This document shows positions 36,932-48,528 of a DNA stretch of 64,000 nt, piece after piece. Origin of the DNA: Conoideocrella luteorostrata (lineage: Eukaryota > Ascomycota > Sordariomycetes > Hypocreales > Clavicipitaceae); contig JASWJB010000011.1 in the NCBI GenBank assembly GCA_032433595.1, positions 1 to 64,000 of the forward strand. Reading direction: 5' to 3'. The translations under genes were made by a program, and so were the position numbers. Below the pieces are notes generated by a model. It was not told the DNA's origin. It saw nothing but the letters and a program-made list of their open reading frames with translations, and ran no database searches. How positions within the stretch are numbered: the first letter of the stretch is position 1; each line of letters opens with the position of its first letter.

Positions 36932-37828
36932 GGGTGGTGGCGAAAACATTGTGAGATGGCGTACCTGTCAAGTATACATTTTATTTACCCGCCGCATCGA
37001 GAAAGTCGAGTGATGGCCGGCATACCAAGGACCAATTTGAATTTGGATACGAACGACAACATAACCATGCATCAAGTAACATAAACATGACCCGGGAGAG
37101 AGCACCCCTACTCAAATTACAAATGATAACGATAGAAGACGAAAGGAATATAGGCAAAGGCATTTGGGCATGGAGAAACGGGCGGACGGAAGCGGACTTG
37201 GCGGGGGCTGGGTTCCTCGCCGACCGGCTCTTTTCCCGCAATGATTTAGGTAACTCAGCCTGGACCGCGAACAAGGTGTAGCATAGTCTACGCCTCATTA
37301 TACCATCATGCAGATATGGCGCAAGGATTCAGGTTTGGCATTCAATAAATATTTCAGCTCTTCGCAGTAATATGCATATTGAGGCGTGTGGCATGGCGTG
37401 AAAAAATTTGGGACGGTTTTTTTTTTGTCTTTTTTTGTTCATTCTTTCCGTTTTTTGTATATGCAAGTGCTCGGTTACCCAGTCGCCCACAAGAGAGCCG
37501 TGAACAAGGGTGACGAGTCTCCTCCATGGTTTGGACTAATATTGCATTTTCTACGTGGTTGACATTGTGGATTGTGATTTTGTCCGTCAGTTGTTGTGTC
37601 AGTTGCCCAAGACGTAAAACGCCATGGTGAATTGAATCAAGCATATGCATAATTCACCAACATGGTCAGAGTCAACTTATTCAGGAAGAAATCTACTTTA
37701 TAAGTACTGACGGACAGCGCCTGCACTTTGCTTTCTTCAAGCACAGTCAATAAATGCGATAAAAGTTAGGGATTGGCTGTTTCCTAATCTTCAAATGCGT
37801 CGTCGTCTAACTTGACTCCCTGTCAATT
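36932..37828. other. Intergenic
   Basis: About 0.9 kb with T-rich runs near 37420-37455. No gene is seen. Confidence 0.55.
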
Positions 37829-38818
37829 TTGCCCGAAATGTCATTCTATTTTCAGCCTCCGATATTTGCTGTTCAACCAGCGACACCAATTCGGCCGTTG
37901 ATAGCCTTACCACCTAGCAATGTCTTCCCTTCATATACCACCACCACCACCACCACCACCATACAGCAACCAGTTCCGGTCTACCACCCCCTGCCTGTGC
38001 TTTATGTCTCGCCGCCGACATGGTCGACCGTCTACCATCCCACATCAATCAGTCCAAAGACGGCCCTGCAAACTGCAATGCCTCCTCGCCTCACACCCAC
38101 ACTTACCATCCGAATGGTGTTTTATGGCCATGGGCCCCTGCGAAACGACTCCTCGGGGGTGAGGGGCACGTGGTGTCGTGCCACGGACGCGCGGTACACG
38201 GAAGGGGAGGTGCCCGGCAAGGAGCGTCTCATGGGGGACGTGTCTCGATTTGCGGGACAGCACGGCTTGCGGGCCGCCGGCTGGCGCCACGCAAGGATAT
38301 TCATCATGTACGGGGGGTCGCCTGGGCTGATTATTGCTTCTGGCGTAGGACCAGTGGTGAATGAGACCGTCGTGAGTGTGCTGGATGTGCATAATACGCT
38401 GCCAGCGCCGCTGGGGTCGGGGTCGGGGTCGGGGTCGAGGGGAGGGGCCGCGGCGGTGGACGTCTCGCAGGGCGAGTTGGAGGCTGCTTTGAGGGGGGCT
38501 ATGAGAGGGAACCTGGTGGTGTATTTGGCGGTTTGTATGGATGAGGAGCAGGTGCTTCCTAGGGATGACGGTTTTCTGCAGCAGCAGCTACAGCAACGAG
38601 CTGCGATAGAAGACGGTACGGATGATCCGCGGAATAGGGCGCCGGAGCCGCAGCCGGGACCGGAGCCGGAACCTGAAGAGCAGGAGGAGGAGGATGATGC
38701 GATGCCAGAACGGCCAGCGGATGCTGATGCTGCGCCGGAGGACCTCCTCACCGAGCCGCAGCAGCAGACAGCAGAGGCAACAATTGAAGCTGAGCAGGTG
38801 GATCCGGTTTCGCAATAA
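37829..38818 (+). CDS. Unknown low-complexity protein
   Basis: Intronless open frame of 329 residues. It begins MSFYFQPPIFAVQP, followed by a Pro-rich region with an eight-Thr run (ACC repeat near 37937-37964). A central part of about 150 residues looks folded: LTIRMVFYGHGPLRND, then ARIFIMYGGSPGLIIASGVG, DVSQGELEAALRGAMRG and NLVVYLAVCMDEE. The tail is Gln- then Glu/Pro-rich and very acidic (EPEPEEQEEEDDAMPERP). A GSGSGSRGG linker is coded by a run of GGGGTC. I recognise no family. The central block, free of low complexity, is the part to search. The large third-position GC in the middle differs from nearby intergenic DNA and supports coding. Confidence 0.65.
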   Translation: MPEMSFYFQPPIFAVQPATPIRPLIALPPSNVFPSYTTTTTTTTIQQPVPVYHPLPVLYVSPPTWSTVYHPTSISPKTALQTAMPPRLTPTLTIRMVFYGHGPLRNDSSGVRGTWCRATDARYTEGEVPGKERLMGDVSRFAGQHGLRAAGWRHARIFIMYGGSPGLIIASGVGPVVNETVVSVLDVHNTLPAPLGSGSGSGSRGGAAAVDVSQGELEAALRGAMRGNLVVYLAVCMDEEQVLPRDDGFLQQQLQQRAAIEDGTDDPRNRAPEPQPGPEPEPEEQEEEDDAMPERPADADAAPEDLLTEPQQQTAEATIEAEQVDPVSQ

Positions 38819-39757
38819 CGTATAGTATTCTGGCTGATTATAGAACGTGTCTGTCTCGAGAGTATGACATTTGAGAATGTAGTAAGTAGGAAAACTGCCA
38901 GGCAATTAATTGTAATACCCCCGAAAAATGCGTCAGCTTTAAAGTTCGACTTATAACAACAAAGAACACAATTCTTTCAAAACATAAAAACAAAACCAGC
39001 ACCAAACCCCATGTCCATCATGAGCATCCCCCGTCCTAGAGAATCCTTATATATCTTACAGTGGATTTTTGTGACATTGAAAACAGACAGCCAATTATCC
39101 CAAATTATGAGCAGTCACTACAATGACTTCCCTTCGAACCTTTTTTTTTGGGGGGTGTCAGACTGTATGACACATCGCAATCTTCAAGCATCCCTCCTCA
39201 CGTCTCTTGTGACTTGCGACCATTTGCTGCATATGAGCTCGATCACGATAGATCAAACACCGATGACTTTCAAGACCAAATTGTCCAGACCCACGTCCTG
39301 CATATGCAGTACTCCGTACAATAGAAACTACTCCAATCCGGCCTTAATGATGCCGTGCCACCACTGTCTCACACATTAACATCTCCCATGAACTTCGGTA
39401 ATAACATGACGTCGACAAAGGGCTGGCGCGTGGTAAATCATCGTTCTCATGCTGGGTATCAGTCGAGGAAAGCTGCGTGGACAGTAGCCATCTTTCCAAT
39501 GGCCAGAAACTGAAACACCTGGCTCCCGCCCGTTGGACATTGGCCACAGAGGCGCTAGAAAACAAAACTAGTAAATCATGTGTGCCGGCCTCGCCTATCG
39601 ACTTTCCAAAAATAAACAAAATCAAATGAATCGACAGGCTAGAATTCAAGCAAGCAACCGAAACAGACGCCGCCATGCCGCATGAAGACATTATGAAGGA
39701 CCATAAAATACATGCGTGGGCCTCGTAAACCAGGAGAAACCACGCTGCGGATATTCA
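38819..39757. other. Intergenic between convergent genes
   Basis: About 0.9 kb between the stops of the unknown protein and PtaB. A TACTCCGTA copy lies at 39310-39318. No gene is seen. Confidence 0.55.
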
Positions 39758-41634
39758 TCATGAATTATTACTGCTATTCTTCGCCCGCTTAGTCATTCGA
39801 GGCGTAGGTGGCTTGCCTCTACCTTGAACCCCATTTACTTGGGCACCTGCTGGTGTACCAGCTCCAGATCCGTCATCTTCAGTTTTGACACCAGATGGTC
39901 GTCTTCGTTTGTTGGAAGCCGGCGATGTGTTGGCACTCGGCCCACTAGAGCTAGTGCCTTGTTGGCTGGGTTGCAGCTGCATCCCTGGAGCTTGCATTTG
40001 CCCCGGGGCTGGGCTACTGATGTGTGGTGATCCAGGAAGGTTCATGTGTGCCGCTGCCGGGCTTGCACCCATGGGAAATTGGCTAAAGCTTGGAGTTCTG
40101 GGACCACCTTGAGGTCCCTGCTGGCCGTTCATTCCTTGAGGTGCTCCATTGATGTACGTCGAAACGTACTGCTCCAGCGCACTATAGGCACCCACTCCTG
40201 GATTTCCGTGACAAAATCCAAATAAAGGATTCATCTGCCCCATCACTTCTACAATCTATACACCTTGTTAGCATCATACAGGCAAGATAGAGAGGCGCAT
40301 AGCAGGTGCTGTCTCTACTGTCCTACTTACCTCAAGGAATTGATGAACAGCGGTTGTGACTCCTTTGCTATTAACGGCAGAGTCAGGAAGATCTACAAGA
40401 ACCTCCGGGGGCTGTGTTTGTGGTGACTTGAGTTGTTTTGATTTGCTCTTTTTCGACATTTCGGGGGACGTCTTGCCGTCTTGAGAGTTGATCTTGTGCC
40501 AGTCCTTCATCCACACGTGAGCGGGCTTGGCAGCTTCAATGACCTGTTTCCTCGCGATATATTCTTCGTGCCCAGTAGTGAGAAACTCGAAAATATCCAT
40601 TCTTTGGTCAGCATCAAACTGTACTCGCAGTGTACCAGTGGAGACAAGCTATTGGAAATAATCGGTCAGCCGATTTTCTAGAGTACTTCAATGATGAAAC
40701 ATACGTGTGACCCAGTCTCGAACCAGTAAACGAGGCTGGCTCGCTGATTTTCGATATAGTGGCAATCACCTGGCAAAGGGCGATCGCTCAGCCCCTTATC
40801 CATTATCAGCTGCATACTCTTTACTCCACTCCCGAAATGTGTGTGAAAGTATCGAGCGATGGCAGGGTAGGCGATTTCATATTGCTTGTCTGTGGTGTCT
40901 TCAGCGTCACTGATGTGAAGTGTGTGGCGAAAAACGCCATTTATTGAGAAGAATCTTGAGACAAATGCGTTCCAATATGAAAGATCATCCTTTGCCTTAG
41001 CACCCTTAAAATTGATTAGTTTTATATGAGCTATTAAGACATTGACCAACAATGGTCTTGGTAAGAAATGAAGCTTACAGGGAACCCGCTCAAGTGCTCA
41101 GAAAACTGCATCAGTTTCAAAAGACACTGCCCCTTCATACCCTCTCTTCGTTGTTGTTGTTGTTGTTGGAAAAGGTTATTCGACAAGGCGAGTTGCTGCG
41201 CCGCAGCCGCCGCAGCCGTCGCGTTCATCTGCTGTGAGGATCCAACTGCTTGCTGAGGCTGTTGAGGTTGCTGCTGCTGCGCTAGTTGGCCTTGTGCCTG
41301 TGCCTGTGCGTGTCCTTGTTGAGCATTCTGGCTTCCTTGTTGGTTTGTTTGCGAAGGTGTCGGCGGCGCCGGCGTCTGAGCTGGTGTCTGCTGTCCGCTA
41401 GGCCCTGGAGTGCCGGCCTGAGACCCTTGTTGAGAAGGTTGTTGAGCTTGTTGCGGCGGCGGCGGCGGCGGTTGCTGCTGCTGCTGCTGTTGTTGCTGTT
41501 GTTGCTGTTGTGCCACTTGGGCGGCTTGCGCCGCCTGAGCCGCCTGTGCTGGGTGACCTTGCGATTGCCCTTGGCCAGGTTGAACTTGTTGTGGCTGGCC
41601 CATTTGGTTCTGTCCAGCAGCACCCATCTGGACT

Positions 41635-41669
<35 letters not shown>

Positions 41670-41769
41670 CTGCTGCTGTTGTTGTGCATTTACTAAAGCT
41701 TGGGCATTCATTCCCATAGGCTGTCCTTGGCCTTGCGGATTACCAGACATCGACTGATTTTGAGCAGCT

Positions 41770-41801
<32 letters not shown>

Positions 41802-42537
41802 TTGCACCTGCTGTTGTTGCTGCTGATGCTGCTGTTGCATTGCCAGCTGGTGAGCCATGAGTACCTGAGCGCCTGGATGTTGTTGGCCCTGTACCACAAA
41901 ATTTAGCCATAAAACCATCAACAATAAATATCATGAGGGAGGCGAACATACGGGCATTCTTCCCTGCCGAAGTGGTTGGATTTGTTGATGATTAAGCTGA
42001 TTCATCGGCATGCCGAGGGGCATGCCGTTTACACCAACTTGCATGTTGGCTTGGATAGCTTGTTGAGCCATAAATGCCTGTCTCGCTTGTTGCTGTTGAT
42101 GGTGAAGCATCTGCTGTTGTCGCATAGCCGCCAATGCGCTGGGGTTATTAACTAGCGAAGGAAACAATGAGTGTCAGCAGTTATCCGTACACAACCAATC
42201 CGATGATGGAGACGTATATATGTGATTGCCTACACTGATTCTGCAGCTGCTGATGCTGCTGCTGCTGGAGCATTTGCTGTTGAGCGGGATTTAAGTGCTG
42301 CAGAGCATGAGTATGAGGATTGGCACCAGGCATCGCGCCCATCAGGGCGGGATTTACTTGTCCTCCGGGGCCAACAGTCATATGACCTCCGGCAAACTGC
42401 TGAGGCATCCCACCACCAGGTGCACCTGGAGCAGAGTTAGGAGGCATTCCGGGACCCATGGGGTGGCCGGTGACGCCAGGATGTCCCATCCCGGCAGGAT
42501 GCCCTGTGAAGTTGGGGCCCATACTTGTTGCCATCAT
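39758..42537 (-). CDS. ptaB: LIM-domain-binding transcriptional co-regulator (PtaB/LDB type)
   Basis: Six minus-strand exons: 42537-42234, 42151-41952, 41888-41079, 41004-40705, 40648-40331 and 40255-39758. They total 2430 nt and 809 residues, all in frame. The start is MMATSMGPNFTGHP. The N-terminal half is Met/Gly/Pro- and then extremely Gln-rich. The LDB1-like region begins with LMQFSEHLSGFP, then KDDLSYWNAFVSRFFSINGV, IARYFHTHFGSG and RASLVYWFETGSHV, and reaches about residue 650. The Ser/Pro-rich tail ends in basic PRMTKRAKN. Family knowledge: A. nidulans and A. fumigatus PtaB and yeast Mfg1 bind the SomA/Flo8-type regulator and control adhesion, filamentation and conidiation in the nucleus. 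The exon 1 donor (GTAGGC) was chosen because it alone keeps frame. Confidence 0.9.
41455..41870. repeat. CAG/CTG glutamine-codon repeats inside ptaB
   Basis: Clusters of CTG/TTG triplets (CAG/CAA on the coding strand) encode runs of up to about 13 Gln, with one CGG/GGC block encoding poly-Pro. They are prone to length change and lie wholly in the third coding exon. Confidence 0.85.
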
Positions 42538-45067
42538 TTCCTTTCTATTCAAGGTCGGCTATCCACAGCGTGGATATCGACGAACGACTATGTGCACTAT
42601 CGCATGCACCTGTGTCAGGAGACTGGTTGAGGAGAAGACGTCGGAGTTGGCGATCCAGCGTCAGATTCGCGTCGATTATGGAAGGTAATTGCAGATTGAC
42701 GAATGATCCTGATCTGACGGTGGAGAGTGAAATACGACTAAAAAATGAATCAAGCGAGAGAATGATGAAGAATTCCACACAGAGGGATAAGCGTCAGCGA
42801 CGCGGTTCGATGGTGGTCAACGGCCTTGTGTGCTGCGTGTGGTGGTGCAGCACAAGGTCAGCAGGAGACACAGCAATGCAGAAGATGGGCTTCAATATAA
42901 AAGTCCAAGATGCAATAGTTCGAAGGCGAAGAACAGCCTACGAGGTAAGAATGTCCACCAGGCCGGCGTGTCGAAGTATCAGGATGCTCTGAAAGTGGTT
43001 TGCGCGCCAGTAACGAGCGATGGGTCGAGGTCGGGACGCAACGCAGAATGGGGATCGTCGTTCAGCCCTCCTAGAAGAGCTTTCGCTGGACAGAGAACCA
43101 ACTGACGGAGAGTGTCACCTTTGGTAAGCCGCCTATGTCCTGCGCTCCTCCGCTTCAGCGTCGGCAATGCCCCAGCACAATAGTGGTGCAAAGCGCGCTT
43201 GACAAGAGTCGATACGGCAAATGCTTTTTAAATGTGTCCCGTCTCAAGTGGTGAAGGATGGCGTTGGTTGATGTTTGAATGGACACAAGTCCGGGGGCCA
43301 GCAACCTTGGAACGTTTGGGGGGGCCGCAGCACAGCCAGGGACGAGAGAGCCCTCGATAATGGGCGATATGAGTGACCAAGCCGGCGGGAAACTGCAAGA
43401 CGGGCTTGGGGGGGATCTTCCCACTCGTACGTGGGCGCGCGCAAAAAAGCGGGAACAGATGCAAGAAACAGGGGACAGAGGCTCACGTTAAGTGGATATA
43501 TGCGATAAAGCCCTAGACTCCAGATCGGGCACTGCCAGAATAGCACAGCAGGACTAGGTAATAAATCCCGCGCAGGCCGTTAAGGAGTTTTGTCAAAGGT
43601 TCAAAATCGGTAGCTGGACCACGACGGCCAACTGGTCTAAGTCAAGATCCCATATCGCATATGTGCGGATATCGTTATATCGAAGTCTGGTAGCCCAAGT
43701 TTTGCGGTTCAATGCAACCCCATCTACCTCCCAACTACTGCAAACTCCGCGGAACCTACGACGGCATCACAGTTCTGGGGCGAGACTTATGGCTTAATGA
43801 AAGAGGTTCCATTAAAAAATATTTCCACGGCGAAGAAAAAGACCCCTTTGCCACGAGTCTCGTCATTTCGTGCAATGGTATTGGGTATCCACGTGCCAAG
43901 AAACGCGCAGCGCCACTTTCTTGGTTGCCGCCGCTAGGCTGATTTTTCAGGCGGACTTAGTCACGTGTATATATACAGTGCGTAAATTTAGAAAATTATC
44001 ATGCGCACTGTAATGCAATATCTTCTGCCGACGAGCGAGATTCGAAAAAATTTCCTTTTCTATTGGCAAAAAGGAAAACTACATCAATCTCAACCTCAAC
44101 CTCGACCTCGACCTCTGCAGTCTGCCTCTCCTTCTCTCACCTGATATGCAGGAACCTCGTCCGTTTTTTTTGGGGGAATAGATTTGTTCTGATTGAGTAC
44201 CAAAGCTTTTAATTAAGCTATTATTTGGTTCGCGGCAGCGCTGCGTGGTTTGCAAAGTTGAAGGTGATGATGACCTTTTGACGGTGCTTTCTGTGATACG
44301 CCATCGCACAGATATGTCCTGACGATAGCAGAATTGCGCCCAGCTTCCTAATCCATGGTAAGCTATTATATTCTCTTCTCAGCCGCATTCGCCGTGCTTC
44401 CTTCACCAACAACCAACCATCCCTGGATGATGACACTGTTTTAAACGTCTTCTTTTCCCAACCGAATCGACCATGAAGAATTATAGTCTGTTCGGGCCAC
44501 TAGGCCTGTTACTTGCCAGTATTACTTGTCTGACTTCACTCCGAAACATCATTTTGCTTGACAAGTTTCATTTGACCTGAAGCTAATATTGCTCATTAGA
44601 AATTTCCTAGCTATTGTTCTAGACCCCTCCATGTTGATACTTCCTCTGAAATCGCCAAATTTTAGTCAGACACTAGTCGAGGTCTAAGAGCACATGATAG
44701 CCCAGGTTAATTCTGCGTCACCATTCTTTATCCTTGGGTGAGGCTGCTTACATAGCGGAGGATGCAGCGGACATACGCAGTATTCGCAACAGATCTGATC
44801 CCCATTTTCTTTTAGCCATATGAGTAGCAAGATAGCCGCCGAATAATGCATTTCAAGAAAACAGTCATCCCTATCACTGAATCTCAAGCTGACATTGCTC
44901 ATGTCTACCCATTTGTTGTGGCGCGTCAATTGCCACTTCACATTCAAGAAATCTCAATGCCAGCTACCCAACCTGTGACTAGTTTTCCTTACAATACCAA
45001 TAACTCCGGGCAATCGCCCCAGCTCGAAACCCCATGTCGTGATATCATGGTTTGCACAGAAATCCAC
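42538..45067. other. Long intergenic region upstream of ptaB
   Basis: About 2.5 kb with no supported gene. Likely holds the ptaB promoter and long leader and, at the far end, the 3' UTR of hbrB. A repeat of CAACCTCGACCTCGACCTC type lies near 44090-44115. Confidence 0.55.
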
Positions 45068-47632
45068 TTAAGCAACGCGCAATTCTTCTCTTGCTTCATC
45101 TCGTCGCACTCTTCCCCCCACGATGCCCCTTCGATTTCTCCCCGTCCTACCTCTACCTAGCCAGTTGAGTTTCAGCATTTTGCACAGCTCCTCAATCTTC
45201 TTGCTGCCCTCGTCATCAGTATCGCCGACTCCCCCAACGCTTGACAATACGCTCATGCACTGCAGCATACGACCAACCATATCTGTCACTTGCTTCGAGT
45301 CCTCAACATTCTGTTCCCGGACCCTGCTCAAAACAGGCAGGCCAGATGATGGGGTGTAGGGGCGAATAGCGCCAGGCCCATCACTTCCATGACTACCAAA
45401 GCTGACGTTGCTGACAGCGCGGCTCCGACCCCTTTCAGAGCCATCGCCCAGCAGGGTGGTGCTGGTAGAATTGTAACTGCCTACACAAGGATCGATTGAC
45501 GTAGCTGTACCTGGACGAGCCATGGAGGATTGTGATTCGGATGGAGATGTCGACAGCACGCGCTCCAATGGCGGAGACCCCAAGGCTAAATTTGCAAACG
45601 ATGAAGGCAGGAATTCGAGGGAAAGGCGAGAAAATATAGTTCTGAGCGTCTCATAGCGAGGAAGAACAACGATGTCACGATAAGCCGTGAGCACAAGTCT
45701 TCTCACGTCCAATGCAGAAGCAGCTGGTGCGACCTTCGCAGTCTTGTTCGAAGACGATGAGGGTGAAGTGATTACTCCGCCCCAAAAATCTCGAGACTGG
45801 TCTGGAGTCATGATTACTCCACAACCAGAAACCTCTAAGTCTAACGGCAGGAAGACAGACTGCATATAAGGCAGAATAGATGTAAACGTGAAGAGCCAAA
45901 GTTCGACTACTGTAGGAATAAAACGATCTTCTGGGGTCAAACGCAGAGTTCTGTCTAAGATAGAAAATCCACTCGCCAACAAATCTCGCAGATCATCCAC
46001 CATGGAGTGAGGGGATCGCCTGTGGATGCACCACTGAATGTGAGTCTGCACCACACGGTTGAAATCCTCCACCGGAAGACGCAGGTCTTCGCCTTCAAAC
46101 GCAACGAGAAGCTTCGACTTCAAATATGGCCATGCTTCGTCTAGAGCTAAATTATATTGCGTCGAAACCTTCCCAGGATCTGTTGGATCAAACAACGTTG
46201 ACTGTTGTGAAAGAGCAGGCAACCCGCCAGTCGCAGCCCATTCACTCGGTAAATTGAAGGTCGACTCGGTGTCAAGTCGACTGTCAGATCTCTCCGCCAT
46301 TTTCTTGTCCTTCTTGGCTTTTGAAAAGGTAGAACTTGGTCCGGGGCTTGGAGGAAGGTTGAAATTGTACAGGCTGCTCGGGGCGTTAGGGTCCGTCGGC
46401 TTGGAATTACTGGCGGCTGAAGACAATTGCAGGTGGTATTCATCCTTCAGTTTTTGCTTTTGTCTTGAGAGAAAGTGGTGTTTCTTTTCCTTCTCTTTAA
46501 CCCGTTCTTCGGAAAATGTCTCGGCAGGCCGAATTGTGGCGGATGAGGAGTTGTTCAGGCTGTAAATTGATGAAGCAGGTGGCTCGACGAGACTACTGGT
46601 GCTGAAGTTGCCTCGTTGGAGAGCAGACAAAGCACTGCCTATTTTGCCAGGGCTTTGATGATTCTTGTCCTTGGATTCGCCCTTACCGCTGCTACTCTTG
46701 CCGGGCCTGGAAAACAGCTTGTGTTTCGATTTCTCCAACTTACTCTTCTCAGGAATATTGACAGGGAGTGGGGGAACCGGCGGGAAAGGCTGAGGAGATA
46801 TAGACTTCTCTCTAGGAGAGTTGTGGCCGGAACGTGGAAATACCATATTCGCAGCTGTTGTAGCTGCTGAAGAATGCGATCCAGCAGCTCGGTCATAGTA
46901 CTGACCTCCCACACTCCCAAAAGCTGAATCCCGTGGCGCACTTGCCTCAGTGAGACTTAATATCGGCGGACTCATCGGCATCTTAGGTCCACTACCACGC
47001 CGGACACCATCCACACCCTCGCCCGGAAACGGGACAGTTTGTGAACGCTGTCGAGCATGAGAGCCGTTCTTGTGCGACATGACAGCCGCCTGAGCAGCAA
47101 TCTGACTAGCTGATAGCGATACGCTTGATGTTGGTGGTACCGCCACTGCTGCCACCGCCGCAGCACCGGCAGTGGTGCTCATGCTCACTTGGGACAGGTT
47201 GGATGTGCTTGTCGAAGGGAGCGTCGAATCAAAATAACCCTGTGTTGCCGAGTGTTTTCTCGAGTGATTCCGGAGCAACGGCGAGGCTGGCCCCGGCGTT
47301 ATCAAACGACTTGAGCCTCCCGGCCGAGAGAAATTCTGGTGTACGTTGGAGCTGCTCGAATTCGCATGCGACGTCGAGAAGTGGTTATAAATGGGTGTCG
47401 CAGGGGAGTCTGGTCGCTGTCGCGACTTGGTGACGCTTATGTGGGGTGCTCCAATGCTAGCTTCACTCCCAGATGAGTCAATTCGTAGAGGAGGTGGTCG
47501 ATTATGAGCGGATGGCTTTCGTACGGGATCAACAGATGGGCTTGAAGGTCCCGGCAGAGGTGAGAAGCTGCCGGGAGCGCGCATCTGAGTTCTCCCTGAT
47601 GTTGAAGTTGATAGTGGTTGTCCTTGCTGCAT
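45068..47632 (-). CDS. hbrB: HbrB-domain protein, TORC2-associated (Bit61/PRR5 type)
   Basis: Single exon. I take the start at 47632 (MQQGQPLSTSTSG), giving 854 residues; the frame stays open upstream to an ATG at 47755, but that extra 41-residue piece is Cys/Phe-rich and unlike the rest. The first 480 residues are Ser/Pro-rich with basic KEKEKKHHFLSRQKQKLK. The HbrB domain follows at about residues 490-700: LALDEAWPYLKSKLLVAFEG, LPVEDFNRVVQTHI, DLRDLLASGFSILDRTLRL, PTVVELWLFTFTSILPYMQS and YRDIVVLPRYETL. Family knowledge: A. nidulans HbrB affects hyphal branching, and yeast Bit61 and human PRR5 are TORC2 subunits. The C-terminal tail is acidic and then Arg-rich. It is divergent from GON7 across 593 bp. 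Confidence 0.9.
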   Translation of the reverse strand: MQQGQPLSTSTSGRTQMRAPGSFSPLPGPSSPSVDPVRKPSAHNRPPPLRIDSSGSEASIGAPHISVTKSRQRPDSPATPIYNHFSTSHANSSSSNVHQNFSRPGGSSRLITPGPASPLLRNHSRKHSATQGYFDSTLPSTSTSNLSQVSMSTTAGAAAVAAVAVPPTSSVSLSASQIAAQAAVMSHKNGSHARQRSQTVPFPGEGVDGVRRGSGPKMPMSPPILSLTEASAPRDSAFGSVGGQYYDRAAGSHSSAATTAANMVFPRSGHNSPREKSISPQPFPPVPPLPVNIPEKSKLEKSKHKLFSRPGKSSSGKGESKDKNHQSPGKIGSALSALQRGNFSTSSLVEPPASSIYSLNNSSSATIRPAETFSEERVKEKEKKHHFLSRQKQKLKDEYHLQLSSAASNSKPTDPNAPSSLYNFNLPPSPGPSSTFSKAKKDKKMAERSDSRLDTESTFNLPSEWAATGGLPALSQQSTLFDPTDPGKVSTQYNLALDEAWPYLKSKLLVAFEGEDLRLPVEDFNRVVQTHIQWCIHRRSPHSMVDDLRDLLASGFSILDRTLRLTPEDRFIPTVVELWLFTFTSILPYMQSVFLPLDLEVSGCGVIMTPDQSRDFWGGVITSPSSSSNKTAKVAPAASALDVRRLVLTAYRDIVVLPRYETLRTIFSRLSLEFLPSSFANLALGSPPLERVLSTSPSESQSSMARPGTATSIDPCVGSYNSTSTTLLGDGSERGRSRAVSNVSFGSHGSDGPGAIRPYTPSSGLPVLSRVREQNVEDSKQVTDMVGRMLQCMSVLSSVGGVGDTDDEGSKKIEELCKMLKLNWLGRGRTGRNRRGIVGGRVRRDEAREELRVA

Positions 47633-48225
47633 CGTCGCGAATGTAAGGGTGGACCCGTTACATCTTGACTCAGTGAAATTCGACGGCAGAAACAATGATA
47701 CGTTAAAAACGGATGATCGGCACCGCAAGGTCGCAGTTTGAAAGTGACAGCTCAATTGGCTAGATAAAGGTGAGTGGCAGGACGGCTGCTCAGGATTGGG
47801 TGGCCGAGTATGTGTGGGTGTATTGGAAAGTCTCTGTCCGTTTTAGATGGCGTCGAGGGTAACTAGTTAATTGGTCTTTTCCGCTTATCAAATAAAAAAG
47901 AAGGACAGACGAGGAAGAAGAAACACAGGGATGAAGCAGATGAGGAAGAGCTGGAATGGGGCTTGGCCATCAGGTCGTCACCTATGTTTAGATCGGAACC
48001 CTGGCAAGTTGGAGTGGACCTGTTTAAGACGAATGTGGCGGGCAGCCTTCAACCCCGCGCACCAGAAACCTCGAGGTCGAACTTGGTTTGGTATCATTTT
48101 CACCAACCCTAGACTAAAAACCTGTTTCTCTTCAACGTCCAACAAGGAGTCTGTTCCATTAAAGCAAGAAGCAAATATATTCTTACATAAACGGTCAGCT
48201 GCCATTTTTCACAAACCATTAGAAA
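47633..48225. promoter_or_regulatory. Shared divergent promoter region hbrB / GON7
   Basis: The 593 bp between the two divergent start codons must contain both promoters and leaders. No individual site is called. Confidence 0.5.
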
Positions 48226-48528
48226 ATGGCTTCGGAAAATTATCAAGTGAATCTCACCGCGGCATACAAGTCTCCAGACAACGAGTCCTTCACCATCACG
48301 AAAGTCCTCCCCGCCATGCAATCAGCCTCGGTTGAAGACAAAACGACTTACCTTGGGGCCGTCCGCAAGGCCGTTACCGAGACCCAAGAACAAATCAACA
48401 AGGAACTGACAGCCCGAATGGAAGAAGAAAAGATACGTGGTGCGACTTCTGGACTGGCCACCAAGCTCGGCGCCGACGAAGATAAAGAGGAAGAGAATTA
48501 CGGCGAGGAGGCGCAGTACGAGGATTGA
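48226..48528 (+). CDS. GON7: KEOPS/EKC complex subunit Gon7
   Basis: Single exon, 100 residues, starting MASENYQVNLTAAYKSPD. The N-terminal half has the short beta/extended layout of Ascomycota Gon7 (VNLTAAYKSPDNESFTITK). A long helix follows, TYLGAVRKAVTETQEQINKE with LTARMEEEK, and the end is acidic (EDKEEENYGEEAQYED). Family knowledge: Gon7 binds Kae1 and supports the complex that makes N6-threonylcarbamoyladenosine at position 37 of ANN-decoding tRNAs. The length and acidic tail fit the family. The stop lies 183 bp from the stop of VPS39, and the two genes converge. Confidence 0.82.
   Translation: MASENYQVNLTAAYKSPDNESFTITKVLPAMQSASVEDKTTYLGAVRKAVTETQEQINKELTARMEEEKIRGATSGLATKLGADEDKEEENYGEEAQYED

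Noticed and set aside
41286..41696. Long plus-strand Leu-rich open frames opposite ptaB
   Set aside because: They are antisense shadows of the CAG/CAA repeats; composition is poly-Leu/Val/Arg with no natural pattern, and the minus-strand PtaB model is complete.
43279..43942. Open frames in the region upstream of ptaB
   Set aside because: Short, not protein-like, and more easily explained as promoter or leader.
45123..45359. Plus-strand frames opposite hbrB and near its stop
   Set aside because: Antisense shadows of the HbrB coding frame.
47633..47755. Earlier ATG of hbrB at 47755
   Set aside because: The extra 41 residues are Cys/Phe-rich and unlike the Ser/Pro-rich start of the family; 47632 gives a more typical N terminus.
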